DNA of 64,000 nt from Calvatia gigantea. Its lineage: Eukaryota > Basidiomycota > Agaricomycetes > Agaricales > Lycoperdaceae. Each line of letters begins with the position of its first letter. The stretch's first letter is position 1. The stretch covers positions 3,348,001 to 3,412,000 of the forward strand of contig JACAAK010000001.1 of assembly GCA_025093985.1 (NCBI GenBank), in the 5' to 3' direction. The notes below the pieces were generated by a model. The model ran no database searches and was not told where the DNA came from. It saw only the letters and a program-made list of their open reading frames with translations. Both the position numbers and the translations under genes were made by a program. Below are positions 23,946 to 34,861 of this stretch, one piece after another.

Positions 23946-25193
23946 CTCGACAGATCAGAATCTCCGCCCCTGATAGATAGGCTTTCACCTCCTCGACAGA
24001 ACGTCTCCGTATCGACAGGGCATTTTCGCCCAATCTCACGCGAAAGTCCCAAAGTTAGGGGGTCGCTTGGGGAAAATCAGGTTGAGTGATGGCCGGGACC
24101 CTCAGATTGATCCAGAGCTTGAGAGCTTGGAAAATGACATTGAACAACTCAGAAATGAAGGGAGGCAGTTACGGGAAGAGTCTGGCAAGTTGGAGGAAGG
24201 TATCAGAGAGCTGATGCGAAAATTGGACGAAAGGGAGAAACGCCAGGAGGAGTTGCAGAGGATAACGAAGGAGCTGGCGATCGCTCAGAGGTTCCTCTCA
24301 ACGGCTGATAGCCTGCCTCAGGCGGAGGTTGTACAGGCGATGGAGGTTCTCAATGAAGAGATCTTTCAACTCACTTCGATTGTGGCGGATACGATCCAGG
24401 TGGAGGAGAAAACGACGCCAAGCGAAAAGAACGTCGAAACTTACCAAAGGCGTTTGGCACGGTTTTTAAACCCAGCGTTCTTTTTGGAGGTGATCGCGCC
24501 GAAAACGCTTGACGATAGCCTGGCAATACAGATCGGTTGGCAGGCAATCCTCGCTCGGTGGTGTTCGGGGGTTATACAAAGGTGGATGTTAGCCGAAAGC
24601 GATGAAGTAAATGACGAGCTGGTGAGAATATATAGAGGCATCGTAAACAACAGTGAGATTTTTTATTCTTTATGAAAAAAGCAGCTATGCACTGATGACT
24701 GTTAGATGGACAGGCTGTAGCAGGTCGATGGAGAGCCATCGCACGCCGGACTTTGCAGAAAACCTTCCCAGTGAAGTCTGCGCGACTCGTTGAACTTGCA
24801 ATAGGAGGCTTAACGGCTCTACCAATCTTATGCGGTTATATCCGATCCAAGCGAGAATACGATGACCTGGTCGGAACCTTCCAGCCTCGTATTGGTCAGC
24901 TTCTTGAAAAATGCCTCAACTTTCGGAAGATGGTAGGAGAGGGATTCACGTCGGTGGATATTGAACCATACCTGTATGGGTCGGGCGAGCAGTACGATCC
25001 CAAATATGCGGATTTGGAATATGAAGGTGAAGAGTCAACAGAAAAACGGGGCCTCATCGCATGTTCGCTCAGCATGGGGCTATACAGGACATACAAAGCC
25101 AAGGATGAAGATGGGAATGTCACAGAGAGCAGAGAGCAGATTCTGAAACCCAAGGTAATCCTTCGGGAAACTCTAATAGACATAATCTCGTAG
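23946..25193 (+). pseudogene. unknown family, subfamily B, copy B2 (probable frameshift in exon 1)
   Basis: This is a close relative of B1 and B3. The probable start MLDRSESPPLIDRL at 23946 matches the MLDMLKSPRR start of B3, but this frame stops at about 24087 (GENQVE, TGA). The coiled coil and core (LESLENDIEQL, ELAIAQRFLSTADSLPQAEV, MEVLNEEIFQLTSI) continue in another frame to 24652. The exon lengths from 23946 add up to one nucleotide too many, which fits a single 1-nt insertion at about 24040-24090. The intron is 24653-24705. Exon 2 (24706-25193, 488 nt) is intact: GQAVAGRWRAIARRT, CLNFRKMVGEGFTSVDIEP, LKPKVILRETLIDIIS. An undetected intron in the N-terminal part would be an alternative to a break. 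Confidence 0.65.
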
Positions 25194-26089
25194 TAACATG
25201 GCAGAATTTTGGACACCCCTCGTGAATTTGTTTGTTTAAGTTCCAGCTTAAACTAGGCTCTCTGTCATTTGTGTCAGAACGTTTTCAAATTAATTGCGTC
25301 GGTTCAAAGGGCTGTCCTTAACATTCAACATAATTGATGGCTATCAGCAAACCAGAGACTCGAAGTCTTCATTGGGAGTACAAGCAGTCCGTGCGCGGGT
25401 ATCCTCTAGGATGGAAGTTGATCTGTTTCGCCGTGAAAGGTTCCGGGACACTGGAAGGGGTTGACCCGCGCCCGGGTATACCTTGTTATACTAGCTTTCC
25501 TTCAATATTTCCACTTCGGGTGAGGGGAGGTTATGGCATGAAGGAGGTGACATGGAAACACGGTGCCCATTTAGTCTGTCTGTTTGGGAAGGCCTCTCGG
25601 TAACCATCAGATTCGCAATAGGCGCTTATACCCGCGCCTTGATCTTCTCTGACGGATGACGGTCTTATAATCTTGCTTTACTTGTGTGACTTTTTTTCCA
25701 AAAAAATTCAAGGTGACTTCGCGCCTATTCATTTCTTCTATGCATCAAGCGAGCACCACGATTCGATATTCGATATTCAGATATCGTAAAAGCCTCAAAG
25801 CTCGCACGCGATCCGACATACGGGCCACAGACAGTAATCCGCGGAGGAGGATGGAAGCACAACTGCGGACAGAACTCAGTCGACGGCAATACATGAATGG
25901 AATAAACCGAAATCCCCCCCTCCCCCAACATATATCTCGGATTTCAATATTTCGATGCCGTCAACGGTGAGATAAGATTGGGGGGCAATGTGGACTAAGT
26001 CACGCCTCGTGCGTGACGGCATAGAAACAACGAACCATGGGCGCCTAACTAACACAATTCTTCTTGTCCCACCATTCACTTCAAGCTCC
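25194..26089. other. spacer B2-A3
   Basis: This is about 900 nt with no supported gene. Two short plus-strand ORFs (25334-25603 and 25686-25970) have no recognisable domain, and their codon use does not look coding. The promoter of A3 should lie at the end. Confidence 0.5.
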
Positions 26090-27386
26090 ATGAAAGGATT
26101 AAGGAGCGGCGTTAAACGATTTTGGGTGTCCGTCAAGCAGAAAACATCAGAGCGTACCGTGGCTCCCCAACAGTCTCCCAGGGTCACTCGCCCGGCTTCC
26201 CCAACCCGTCGTCGGTCCATTTTTGGGCTTGGTGCACTTGGCAGTTCGTCAAAGAAGAAAAGAGAAGATGCTGAAACTGCGGAAATTGTTGTACAACAAC
26301 AAAGCGACCGGCGCAAACGAAAGGTTAGCCGTCTCGACGAACACAAACAACAGCTGGGAGAAGAACAAGACAATTTGGACAAGGATATTTCGCTTCTAAA
26401 CGAAAGGATTGCTCGTAGGATTGCTCGATTGGAGGACCTAAAGGCGCAGGATGATAAGGAAAAGTGGGAAGACGAGTTATTCGAGACGAGATTGAAGGAG
26501 TTGCAGAGTGCACGTGCTATCATCGGCACACGGTCTTCCGCTTCAGGCGCAGATGTCCTACGACAAATCGAAGAACTCAACCACGACATAGCTGCTATTG
26601 CGGCTCTTGGTGCGGAAACGCGGACGGGAGATGCACAACAAGTCAGCTTGGAAAACGTCAAACATTATCTTGGTGAAGGCTTCCTGGTCGTATTCCGGGG
26701 ACTCAAGAGCGCAGAGGGCGAGAAAAGACTCGTGCAGGCGATTCTTCAAGTCTTCCTCGTCCATTCGTGTGCTGAGTTCATCAGCTCCTGGCACATTGGA
26801 AATCCCACTCTTAGCACTCTCCTTGACCGTCTGTATGATCGCATACGCAGCAAAGGTGAGGGTTCTCTCCATCACGTTCCAGCCAAGACTGATTCTGATG
26901 GCAGAGGAGCAAATGGTGGCCGGAAAATGGAGGCAGATCACGTTTGCGCAATTGCCCCAAGGGCCCAATACAGAATCCCTACGACAATACGCAAAGGCGG
27001 CAGTAAACGGACTCCTGGAGATTGCGTCGTATGCAGGGTGGGGAGGAGATTCTCAAGAAATACAGCGACGAGTGTTGCGGTTAATGGAGAAGGCAGAAGA
27101 GATAAGGATGAACGTAAAGACAAGAATCATATCGGCTGACCTTCAACCCTCTGCTGCTGCGGACGGTGATCGATATGTGCCTTCATGGATGGAGGCTAGT
27201 CACTATTCGGGGATGGAGCGGGTTGAAAATCCCGAGCGTTGCAGTGTCCTGGGTAGTCTAACCCTGGGATTGAAAGTGCGTAAGACGAGAGGGGATGAGG
27301 TCTCGGACTTCAATAACTCAGAGGTTAAGACACACGTGTTATTTAAGGAATCATTCCTGGCACCGGTTCGTTTGACCAGTCGCTGA
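26090..27386 (+). CDS. unknown family, subfamily A, copy A3
   Basis: Not recognised. Exons 26090-26855 and 26905-27386, with a 49-nt intron, give 415 residues. The start MKGLRSGVKRFW was chosen because A4 has a similar MKATISALQGARQFF upstream; an ATG at 25988 is in frame but outside the conserved part. Visible parts are RRSIFGLGALGSSSKKK, a coiled coil (RLDEHKQQLGEEQDNLDKDI and on), EKWEDELFETRLKELQSARA, QIEELNHDIAAIAAL, a helical middle (LVQAILQVFLVHSCAEFISS), and exon 2 EEQMVAGKWRQITFAQLPQG, AGWGGDSQEIQRRVL and GSLTLGLKV. The final motif is THVLFKESF instead of TRVLLIESF. A3 and A4 are the closest pair in the array. Confidence 0.8.
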
Positions 27387-28085
27387 GACCAATAACTTGT
27401 TTTCTTTTTCATCTGTAACTCGATGCGTGTAATTTTGCTGTGCCCCAATCAATTCATCTCTGGTTCACTGGGCATGATGGCTGGGGGTGCTTGTCCCACC
27501 AATCCTTACTACGGACCCTCGGTATGTTAAACCAGCAAATCAGGCAGACACCTACTTAAAATGCGAATATAACAACCCTCATCATGTTCGCAACATTTCG
27601 GAGCCGGTTATGGAATCGTTGTCATTTCAGCGCTTAGCACGTGTTGTCCTTCGCTCAAATCCGGGGTAAAAGTAGAAGAACAAGGGAGGTCACGTTCTTG
27701 TCCGTGCCGCTAAACAAAAGAAGCACTCCCTCCCATGGTCAACATCTGCCGATCCCAATCAAGTCAGACATCGCGAAATCTGTTGATCCTTTTTGGAGTC
27801 GCCCGCAGAGCGCAGAAACTCCCTTCCATCCGTTTCTCAAAAAATAATACCCACACACAACAGACGATAGGGAATTATTTCGCGGAAATTGGCACTTGTT
27901 GATATGATATATGTCGAGAAACTCGCTCACGACTGATAAGCTTCCATACGCCGGGTCTCTGAGGGTATATATATAACGCCTCGTGTCCGCGGCACGGATG
28001 AAGTGACGGATGGGCGGCTGGTGCACACATACCTCTTCCTATCCTACCATGCCCCCCATGAAAGCCACCATAAGCGCATTACAGG
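27387..28085. other. spacer A3-A4
   Basis: This is about 700 nt. A TATA-like TATATATATAA string at 27966-27977 lies about 110-170 nt upstream of the possible A4 starts and may be its TATA box. Nothing else is supported. Confidence 0.45.
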
Positions 28086-29411
28086 GTGCAAGGCAGTTTT
28101 TCACTGGAAGACAGCGAAAGCAGGACAAGATCGAGAGGGGGCGTTATGTTCACGGCTCCCCAAGAGCCCCAGGCTATGGGCATCGGCATTGGTCAAGCTC
28201 CCTCCCCAACCTGTCGCCGGTCGATATTTGGGCTCAATGGGTTCGGGAACTTTGGAAGCGCATCTAAACCCAAGAAGACGGGCGACGTCGAAATGACTGC
28301 GCAGATGGTCGTGCAACACCGAAGCGATATGCGAAAACATAACGTTGGCCCGGTCGACGAGCACATACAGCGCTTGCGTGAAGAAATGGGAGAGTTGAAC
28401 AAGGATATTTCGCGCTTGAATGCAAGGATTGGTCGGAGGCATGCTAAACTGGAGAAGCTGAAGGCAAAGGATGACGAAGAGAAATGGGAGGACGAGTTGT
28501 TCGAGACAAGGTTAGAGGAGCTACGAAGAGCCCGTGCTCTCTTAAAAACTCAACCTGCCGTTTTCGGTGCCGACGTCCAACGACAAATCGAAGAAATCAA
28601 CCAGGACATAGCTGATGTTGCTTCCCTTGCTGTGGAAACGCCAACTATGGCAAATCCCCGACAAGCTAGCCGAGACATCGTTAAAAATGTTCTCGGTGAG
28701 GACGTGCTTGGCATATTTCAGAGAGCGGGGAATGTATGGGATAACAAACAAATCGTGCAAGCGATCCTTCGGGTCACTATCGTACACTCATGTGCAAAGC
28801 TTATGAACTCCTGGCACCCTGGAAACCCAAGTCTCGATAACCACCTCGACCGTCTATACGAGCGCATACTCCACAAAGGTGAGTCTTTGCCTGTAAAAAA
28901 AATCGTCTTTCAACCCATCATAACGATAGAGGATCAAATGATAGCTGGGAAATGGAGGCAAATCACGTTCGAACAGCTACCCCATGGACCCGACGCAGAG
29001 TTTTTCCAACAATTCGTGAGCAAAATGACAATAGGGATACTCGCAATCGCGTCTTTTGCCGGTTGGGGAGGAGATACCCGAAAAATACAACAAAAAGTCC
29101 ACCAACTCGTGGAGAGAGCGGAGAGGATAAGGACGAATTTGAAATCGGGGATTAATTCGGCCGACCTTCAACCCTTAATTGCGATGTATGGCACACAATA
29201 CGACCGTTCAGAGATGAAGGACGCGAGCCACCACTTTGGAATAGCACGGGTAGAAGATATCAAGAGCTGCCATGTGTTGGGGAGTACCGCTTTCGGGTTG
29301 AAAGTGCGTAGGAAGGGAAAGGACGACAACGCAGAGTTTGAGGACTCGGAGTCCAAGACACGGGTATTGCTCATCGAATCGTTTGTTGTCCGCCGACGTT
29401 TAAATCGCTGA
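28086..29411 (+). CDS. unknown family, subfamily A, copy A4
   Basis: Not recognised. Exons 28086-28878 and 28930-29411 give 424 residues. The 51-nt intron is a multiple of three and open, so the unspliced frame is also continuous. The conserved part begins at CRRSIFGLNGFGNFGSAS, followed by a coiled coil (VDEHIQRLREEMGELNKDI), EKWEDELFETRLEELRRARA, QIEEINQDIADVASL and a helical middle. Exon 2 reads DQMIAGKWRQITFEQLPHG, AGWGGDTRKIQQKV, LGSTAFGLKV, TRVLLIESF. The N-terminus is doubtful: an upstream ATG at 28050 gives MPPMKATISALQGARQFF, which matches A3 but is one frame off, so a small frameshift near 28130 may have moved the start to 28086 or 28146. Confidence 0.75.
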   Translation: MQGSFSLEDSESRTRSRGGVMFTAPQEPQAMGIGIGQAPSPTCRRSIFGLNGFGNFGSASKPKKTGDVEMTAQMVVQHRSDMRKHNVGPVDEHIQRLREEMGELNKDISRLNARIGRRHAKLEKLKAKDDEEKWEDELFETRLEELRRARALLKTQPAVFGADVQRQIEEINQDIADVASLAVETPTMANPRQASRDIVKNVLGEDVLGIFQRAGNVWDNKQIVQAILRVTIVHSCAKLMNSWHPGNPSLDNHLDRLYERILHKGESLPVKKIVFQPIITIEDQMIAGKWRQITFEQLPHGPDAEFFQQFVSKMTIGILAIASFAGWGGDTRKIQQKVHQLVERAERIRTNLKSGINSADLQPLIAMYGTQYDRSEMKDASHHFGIARVEDIKSCHVLGSTAFGLKVRRKGKDDNAEFEDSESKTRVLLIESFVVRRRLNR

Positions 29412-29768
29412 ACACAACAGATAATTTTCTTTCGCGACTGTGTTGTTTTACACTAGTTTTGGTATTATGTTCCTTAGTCAATTTATTATTTGTTTCATCC
29501 AGAACACTCCCAGTACTCATTACTCAGTACTCAGAATACTACGCCCAAAGCTTATTTAGCTTGATCGGTGATCCGGCGCTATGAGTATGGTAACTTCCAT
29601 GTTCTGGACTTTCCGACTTCACATAAGTGATGAATTCTTATTCAACAGCATCACCACACGGTCAGGCCTTTGCCGAGGCACTCACGACACGTTTTCGCTG
29701 TGACCCTCGGGCGCTCAGAGGACTACCTTCCATCCTCTTTCCGTGTTTCAACAGCCTCATTCCCGACC
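29412..29768. other. spacer A4-B3
   Basis: This is about 360 nt. Short direct repeats CAGTACTCATTACTCAGTACTCAG are broken up around 29510-29535. No gene is supported. Confidence 0.4.
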
Positions 29769-31022
29769 ATGCTGGACATGCTAAAATCCCCTCGTAGAAA
29801 AAGTCGAGTGCTGCCGCCTGACGAGCCGCACGTCGAAGCTCCTGTCAGACCCCGGCCTCCGCGTGAACGCGTACCCGTTACTCGCCGCATCACCAGGATA
29901 TTCGAACGTGGGCCTCCCAAGCCTGACCCAGAACTCGAGAGATTGGAAGGCGAACTCCAGGTGGTCCGCCAAGCTCACCAAGATGCGCAACAAAGATTCG
30001 TTACCCTGGATGAGGAAGTCCGACAAATGGAGGAGAAATTTGCGGAAAGGGAGAGGCGCCGTAAAAACGACGAGCTCAAGAAGATTACGAAGGAGTTGGC
30101 TATCGCTCAGAGGTTCCTCTCGACGGCTGACAGCCTGTCGCAGGCTGAAGTCGTTCGAGCAATGGAGGCTCTCAACGAAGAAATCTTTCAGTTAACTTCT
30201 ATCTGCGCGGACATGATCCAGGTCGAGGAAAAGCGGTTTCTGGATGAAAAACGTCGTGAACGGGCTCATCAAACTCTTGCACCTCACCTTGGACCAGCGT
30301 TCCTGGAAGTGGTGATTCCGATGCAACTTGAGGATTCACTTGCAATACAAATCGGGTGGCAAGGGATTCTTGCGAGGTGGTGCTCCGAACTTATTCAAGC
30401 TTTGGTGGTAGAGGATCTCAATATAGGCGGAACGTTGAACAAAGACATAGGGGCCATATACGAGGGTGTCACATCCCACAGTAAGATAATATGCCATTGG
30501 CATTTGTTCGAACTAATCAAATCGTTAAAAACAGACAACCAGGCTGTCGCAGGACGATGGCGTTCCCTTGCATACGAGGCTGCCGACGATATCCCAACAG
30601 AAACTCGACAGAAGCTTGTATCACCCGCACTCGGAACCCTGCTCGCGCTACCCGTGGCTTGCGGGTATATATTCGCTCAGAAAACCTACGAAGAGCTTTG
30701 GAATGCATTCCAGCAGCGCATTGGGCCTCTCGTTGATAAGTGCCTCAGGTTCAGGAAGATGGTGGGAGAAGAGATCACGTCGACCGACATTCGACCGTAT
30801 CTTTGCAATTCAGGTCAAGTGCATGATCCCGAGTGGGCCGATCTGGAGTATGAGGATGAGAAGGACGGAGCTTCGGCGCAAAAGCAGGGAGTCATTGCTT
30901 GCTCGCTCGGGTTAGGTTTATGCAGCTTTCGCGATCCGGATGGAAAGGCTCCAGAAAGCAGGGAGCCGATATTGAAACCTAAGGTAATCCTCCAGGAGAC
31001 CCTGAAGGAGATCATCTCTTAG
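29769..31022 (+). CDS. unknown family, subfamily B, copy B3
   Basis: Not recognised. Exons 29769-30480 and 30535-31022 give 399 residues. The start MLDMLKSPRRKSRVLPPDEP precedes a basic, proline-rich segment (residues 1-50). Then come a coiled coil (PDPELERLEGELQVVRQAHQ), the conserved core ELAIAQRFLSTADSLSQAEV with MEALNEEIFQLTSICADMIQ, and SLAIQIGWQGILARWCSELI. Exon 2 (488 nt) reads NQAVAGRWRSLAYEA, PVACGYIFAQKTYEELWNAF, CLRFRKMVGEEITSTDIRP, KQGVIACSLGLGL and LKPKVILQETLKEIIS. The 54-nt intron is a multiple of three without stops, so the full-length ORF is open even if unspliced. This is the best preserved member of subfamily B. Confidence 0.8.
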   Translation: MLDMLKSPRRKSRVLPPDEPHVEAPVRPRPPRERVPVTRRITRIFERGPPKPDPELERLEGELQVVRQAHQDAQQRFVTLDEEVRQMEEKFAERERRRKNDELKKITKELAIAQRFLSTADSLSQAEVVRAMEALNEEIFQLTSICADMIQVEEKRFLDEKRRERAHQTLAPHLGPAFLEVVIPMQLEDSLAIQIGWQGILARWCSELIQALVVEDLNIGGTLNKDIGAIYEGVTSHSKIICHWHLFELIKSLKTDNQAVAGRWRSLAYEAADDIPTETRQKLVSPALGTLLALPVACGYIFAQKTYEELWNAFQQRIGPLVDKCLRFRKMVGEEITSTDIRPYLCNSGQVHDPEWADLEYEDEKDGASAQKQGVIACSLGLGLCSFRDPDGKAPESREPILKPKVILQETLKEIIS

Positions 31023-31598
31023 GTAGTGTTCATTTCGAAACCTATGTGTACCATCAAGTGTTTACTTGCTGGCCACTCTTCAGATGTTTGCGCTCTCATT
31101 TCTTTCTCATTGCATATTTTCTGCAGAAATCTTGTACGCTCGTGCCCGGGTATCTTGTGCAAATGTTTTTATTTGTCGTGGTCTCGTCACTGCGAGCAGC
31201 TATGCCACAGTCACACCTGTCGAGTCAGAGCCTAATACCTGAGCAGGGAAGGAAATTTTCGAGAAGCTGCCCAAATTCGCAACATAGCCGCCGGGTATTT
31301 TTCTGTCTCCCGATTATCCTCCCCAAAGCTGCGCAAGGTCTGATATTTCTTTCGTCACCACCTTAGCCTCCCTGTCATATCTTAGCGCAAGAACGCGGGT
31401 GTCAAGGGAGTCCGAGCATGAGGCGTGGACTCTCCCGATTGATTGATCAAGCCGAAGACCGGGCAGTCACTTTTTCAGTAGGTAATACCCGCTCCATCAT
31501 TGCAGCCATCAGGCAGCATGCTTGCCCCTTCTTATAGGTGTCAGGCCGCGAGAAGAAAGATCTCTGAGCTTGAAGCCTCACCCACACCTTACAGCAAT
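31023..31598. other. intergenic stretch
   Basis: This lies between B3 and the broken Hsp70 copy D. No feature is supported; two plus-strand ORFs here have no recognisable domain. Confidence 0.5.
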
Positions 31599-33345
31599 AT
31601 GTCAAAGGAGCGATATTCTGGTCCAGTCCGCAAATTACTCCTCGCCTTCGACATCGGCGTCACACACAGTGGCATATCGTACTGGTGATTGATTACCCCA
31701 AGAGCTAAGAATTAACGAAAAGCCGATTAACAAGCCCCATAGTTTCTAGTGCCTGGGGAAGAGCCCACTATTATGGGCGTGCTCAGATTGGGTTCAATTG
31801 CAGAAGCCACTCATGCAGCTCTGACTCTGAGGTAAAGATTTCCAGGGCAGGAAAGCGACGGCGGAAATGCCAAGGTACCCACGATTATGTGTAACAGCAG
31901 GCATGGTCCAGTTTGCGCTGCTGACGCTGAAACCGAACGAGACGGGATAGAAATTATCGCTGAAAAGGAGGACTGGGTAAAAGCAGAATTGTGAATTCTA
32001 TTGTTGCTTCCGTGTCTTCGTGCTCAGCGCTCAGCTCTCGTTCCAAGTTCGCGCTACACCTGACGCATTCTTCGACAAATACGCACCTTCCACCTCTACC
32101 GCTCGGTAAGACAGTGGTTGAGGTCTTGTCGGACTTCCTAGGTTATCTCAGTTACTGTGCCAAACAATATATACAAGAACCTTATCCTGGGGGGGCCACT
32201 ATCTGGAACGGGTTGGGAATTCATCACATCTTTTCGCCTCCCAATGCATGGGAGGAACCTCAACGAGCCTGGATGAAACAGGCCGCAGAAAAGGCTGGGC
32301 TTGTTAGATTGGGGAGTCAACACAAGCTCACCTCCATTACGGAAGCAGAGGCGTCTCTTTATCGATGTTTCGATGGTGGGCTAATGAGCGACCGGATCGG
32401 GGTAAGCGTGACATGCTATTGATGCCGGAGAAGCATGCTGATCAGCCTCGTTCAAAAGAGGGGTGAAGGTGTTACTATCGTTTGGGCGGGCGGCTAGACC
32501 GTGGATATTACTGCATGGGCATCCGAAGATGGCGGAAGGACATTCGGGAAAGTAGCAGAATCACAATGTGAGAGCACGATTGGTTCCTATCTACCCAAGA
32601 AGTGCTCAACCAAGACGATGTCATGTTTTAGGCCATTTCAGGGGCTCCATTTTTGTCATAGAGGCTGCTGGCAAGTACTTGGATGGTAAGTTGAACGATC
32701 TCAGATATTGAATATCACCCTCACGTTTTCCGTCAGTATTCCTCCGAGGCTCTAAATTTCATGAGGACATTCCGGAAATGCTACGGAGTTTTGAGAGGAC
32801 GACCAAACTTGTCTTCGGCATTCCAGGCATTCCTCATTTCGTTCGTTTTGGTTCCGTGCGCGACAAAGATTCCAGAGTGGGGATCAGGGAAGGACAGCTT
32901 CGCCTCGATGGGTGTACATTCATTTTTGGCTCCGTCCACAAAAAGCTCAGCTTTACACAGGAGGGTCGTTTCCTCGTTCTTTGAACCCTCAGTCAAGTGT
33001 GTGGTGGATGGCACCCTCAATCAGCGCCGCGCTTCCAGAAAACACATCTCTGTAGGGGTTTTAACACGAATGTCATATCTTACGCGTTCTGACTTCTTGA
33101 AAAGACCGTTTTCCTTCTCGGTAGTTTTGGGGAAAATGAGTATTCCTCCGGGCGGGTGAAGGAGGACTTAGAACCATATGGGATTCAAGTATCAAGACTA
33201 GATATTCATGTGTGAGTATTTTGAACCTCGCGTAAGAAGAAAAATTCGGTCCCTCTGGGTTGGCATAGAAACAAAATGGTCGCAAGTGGCGCTGTTTCAA
33301 CTTTCAAGTATCCTCAGGCACCCCACTCACGGCCCTGTCAGTGAT
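31599..33345 (+). pseudogene. Hsp70-like ATPase, HSPA12 type, broken copy D
   Basis: This is a decayed copy on the plus strand. Recognisable exons are: MSKERYSGPVRKLLLAFDIG at 31599 with phosphate-1 loop DIGVTHSG; LVPGEEPTIMGV (about 31750); LPPLPLGKTVVEVLSDFLGY; and IFSPPNAWEEPQRAWMKQAA (32230-32290). Also seen are TVDITAWASEDGGRTFGKV (about 32500), FRPFQGLHFCH-type remnant, FEPSVKCVVDGTL (about 32980) and FLLGSFGENEY (about 33110). Last is NKMVASGAVSTFKYP (from 33270). The phosphate-2 loop, DAGGGT in intact genes, is WAGG followed by a TAG stop (about 32495). The tyrosine of SHPNGW is also lost to a changed context. Homology ends about 33345 at the exon where the Gag fusions of other copies begin; the C-terminal half is absent and a kinase gene follows. 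Confidence 0.8.
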
Positions 33346-33433
33346 ACCGATATTGGTATAGGTCTTTCTTGCTACGATTCGCAGTTGTCTTAGCCAATTT
33401 CCAGATATTCTGATTAGCAGTGTCACAAATTCC

Positions 33434-34861
33434 TCTTCAATCCAAGGAAATATATACGAGGCCAAAACTGGGTCTGCGTTACCGGACCTCCCCCTAACGG
33501 ATGCCATAAGGCGAAATTCAGAGGTACGTAAGAAGATAAAGGCGTCGCGCCAATGAACTAATCCCCCATTTGAAAGATATCTTCCCAACTCTTAGCGAGG
33601 CTCTCGCGTGTGTTGGAGGACCCCGAATCACGGGAAGCCCTATGTAGTCTAAATAACAATAGCGCCCAGCTAATGGCAGACTACTTACACTCCGTGGGTA
33701 TATTGGCGCTAATTGCGACCCACCAAAGAATACGACTAATCTCTTTTGATGTATGTCCTCCCTGAACCTTCGTTTCCAACTTCCTGGGTTCGGAAGTACA
33801 ATCTAATTGCACTCTACAAGCTTTCCAAGACTTCGCTCGTGTATCCTCACTGTTATATGTTGAAGGACATTTCTATCATCGATTCTGAAACCGGTGGTGG
33901 ATTAGAGGCAATCCTCTGGGGACACCTCCATCATCCCAATATAGTACCTTTCTACGGTATTTATTACCTTGACGAAGAACGCAAACGGATCTGCCTTGTA
34001 TCCCCTTGGATGCGCAATGGTAAACTTGTCGACTTTTGAAAGGGAATCCCTCTGTATCGAGCGCGCCCTTCGTGCGTGCTTTCATCTATCTGCGACTTGC
34101 TTCACTCACTCAGCTTCCAAGATTTATGACGTTGCTGGTTTGGAATATCTTCAAGGCCAAAACCTGGTCCATGGTGATATCAAAGGGGTACCTCTCGTGC
34201 TCTTCCGTGGTTGAATTTGCACCTGAAAATTATATTTATCCAGACGAATATCCTGGTGAACGATTCCGAAATAGCTTGTATCACCGATTTCGGTTTGTCT
34301 TTGGTGCGTACAGACCAAACACTTGTCTACCCAATTTCAGCGACGGCCGTCCAAGGTTGTTCGTACCGTTGGGCCGCTCCTGAGCTACTGGAAGAGGGTG
34401 CCCCTGCCACTCTGGCTAGCGACATATGGGCCTTCGGATGTGTCTGCTATGAGGTTTGAGTTAACATCAAATGAAGTCGGATTAGGCTCAGCTTCGGCCA
34501 GGTTGCAATAGGATTAACACATTTTCATAACATAAAGGAGCCACAGGTTCTTCTAAGGCTCACGAGGGGTGAACTGCCAACCCAGCCCAGCCTGGTGTCC
34601 GGCTTAGACGGGGCTGAGAATGACATATGGAGGTTGATAAACCTCTGTTGGACAATGGAACCCACAAACCGCCCAACGTGCAGGGGAATCTTACAAGAGT
34701 TGGAACGGTTGGGGTTAGCAAGAACACAAAGAGCTAGTGTTGAGGACGCAGGTGAAGGAAGACAATATTTCCTGGAAGCGATGAGGAAAAGTGGAGAAGC
34801 CCCCATTGATTTGGGTCAGACCGAACAAATCCTAAATGAAGTATGTAGATCCTGGCGGTGA
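33434..34861 (+). pseudogene. TKL-like protein kinase, probably damaged
   Basis: This is a kinase gene of the tyrosine-kinase-like type common in mushrooms. Upstream helices LSRVLEDPESREALCSLNN and AQLMADYLHSV (33600-33690) look like the short helical prefix these genes have. The kinase domain includes HLHHPNIVPFYGIYYLDEE (33930), YDVAGLEYLQGQNLVHGDIK (34120-34185; HGD in place of HRD), ITDFGLSLV (34280), CSYRWAAPELLEEG (34355), SDIWAFGCVCYEV and LINLCWTMEPTNRPTCRGIL (34640-34690), then a tail to the stop at 34861. Introns of about 60 nt can be placed. Two problems suggest loss: the usual VAIK lysine strand is LIALYKL, and the segment after KLVDF meets TGA at 34036 where the family has a continuing helix. 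A gene model error there is possible. Confidence 0.6.
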
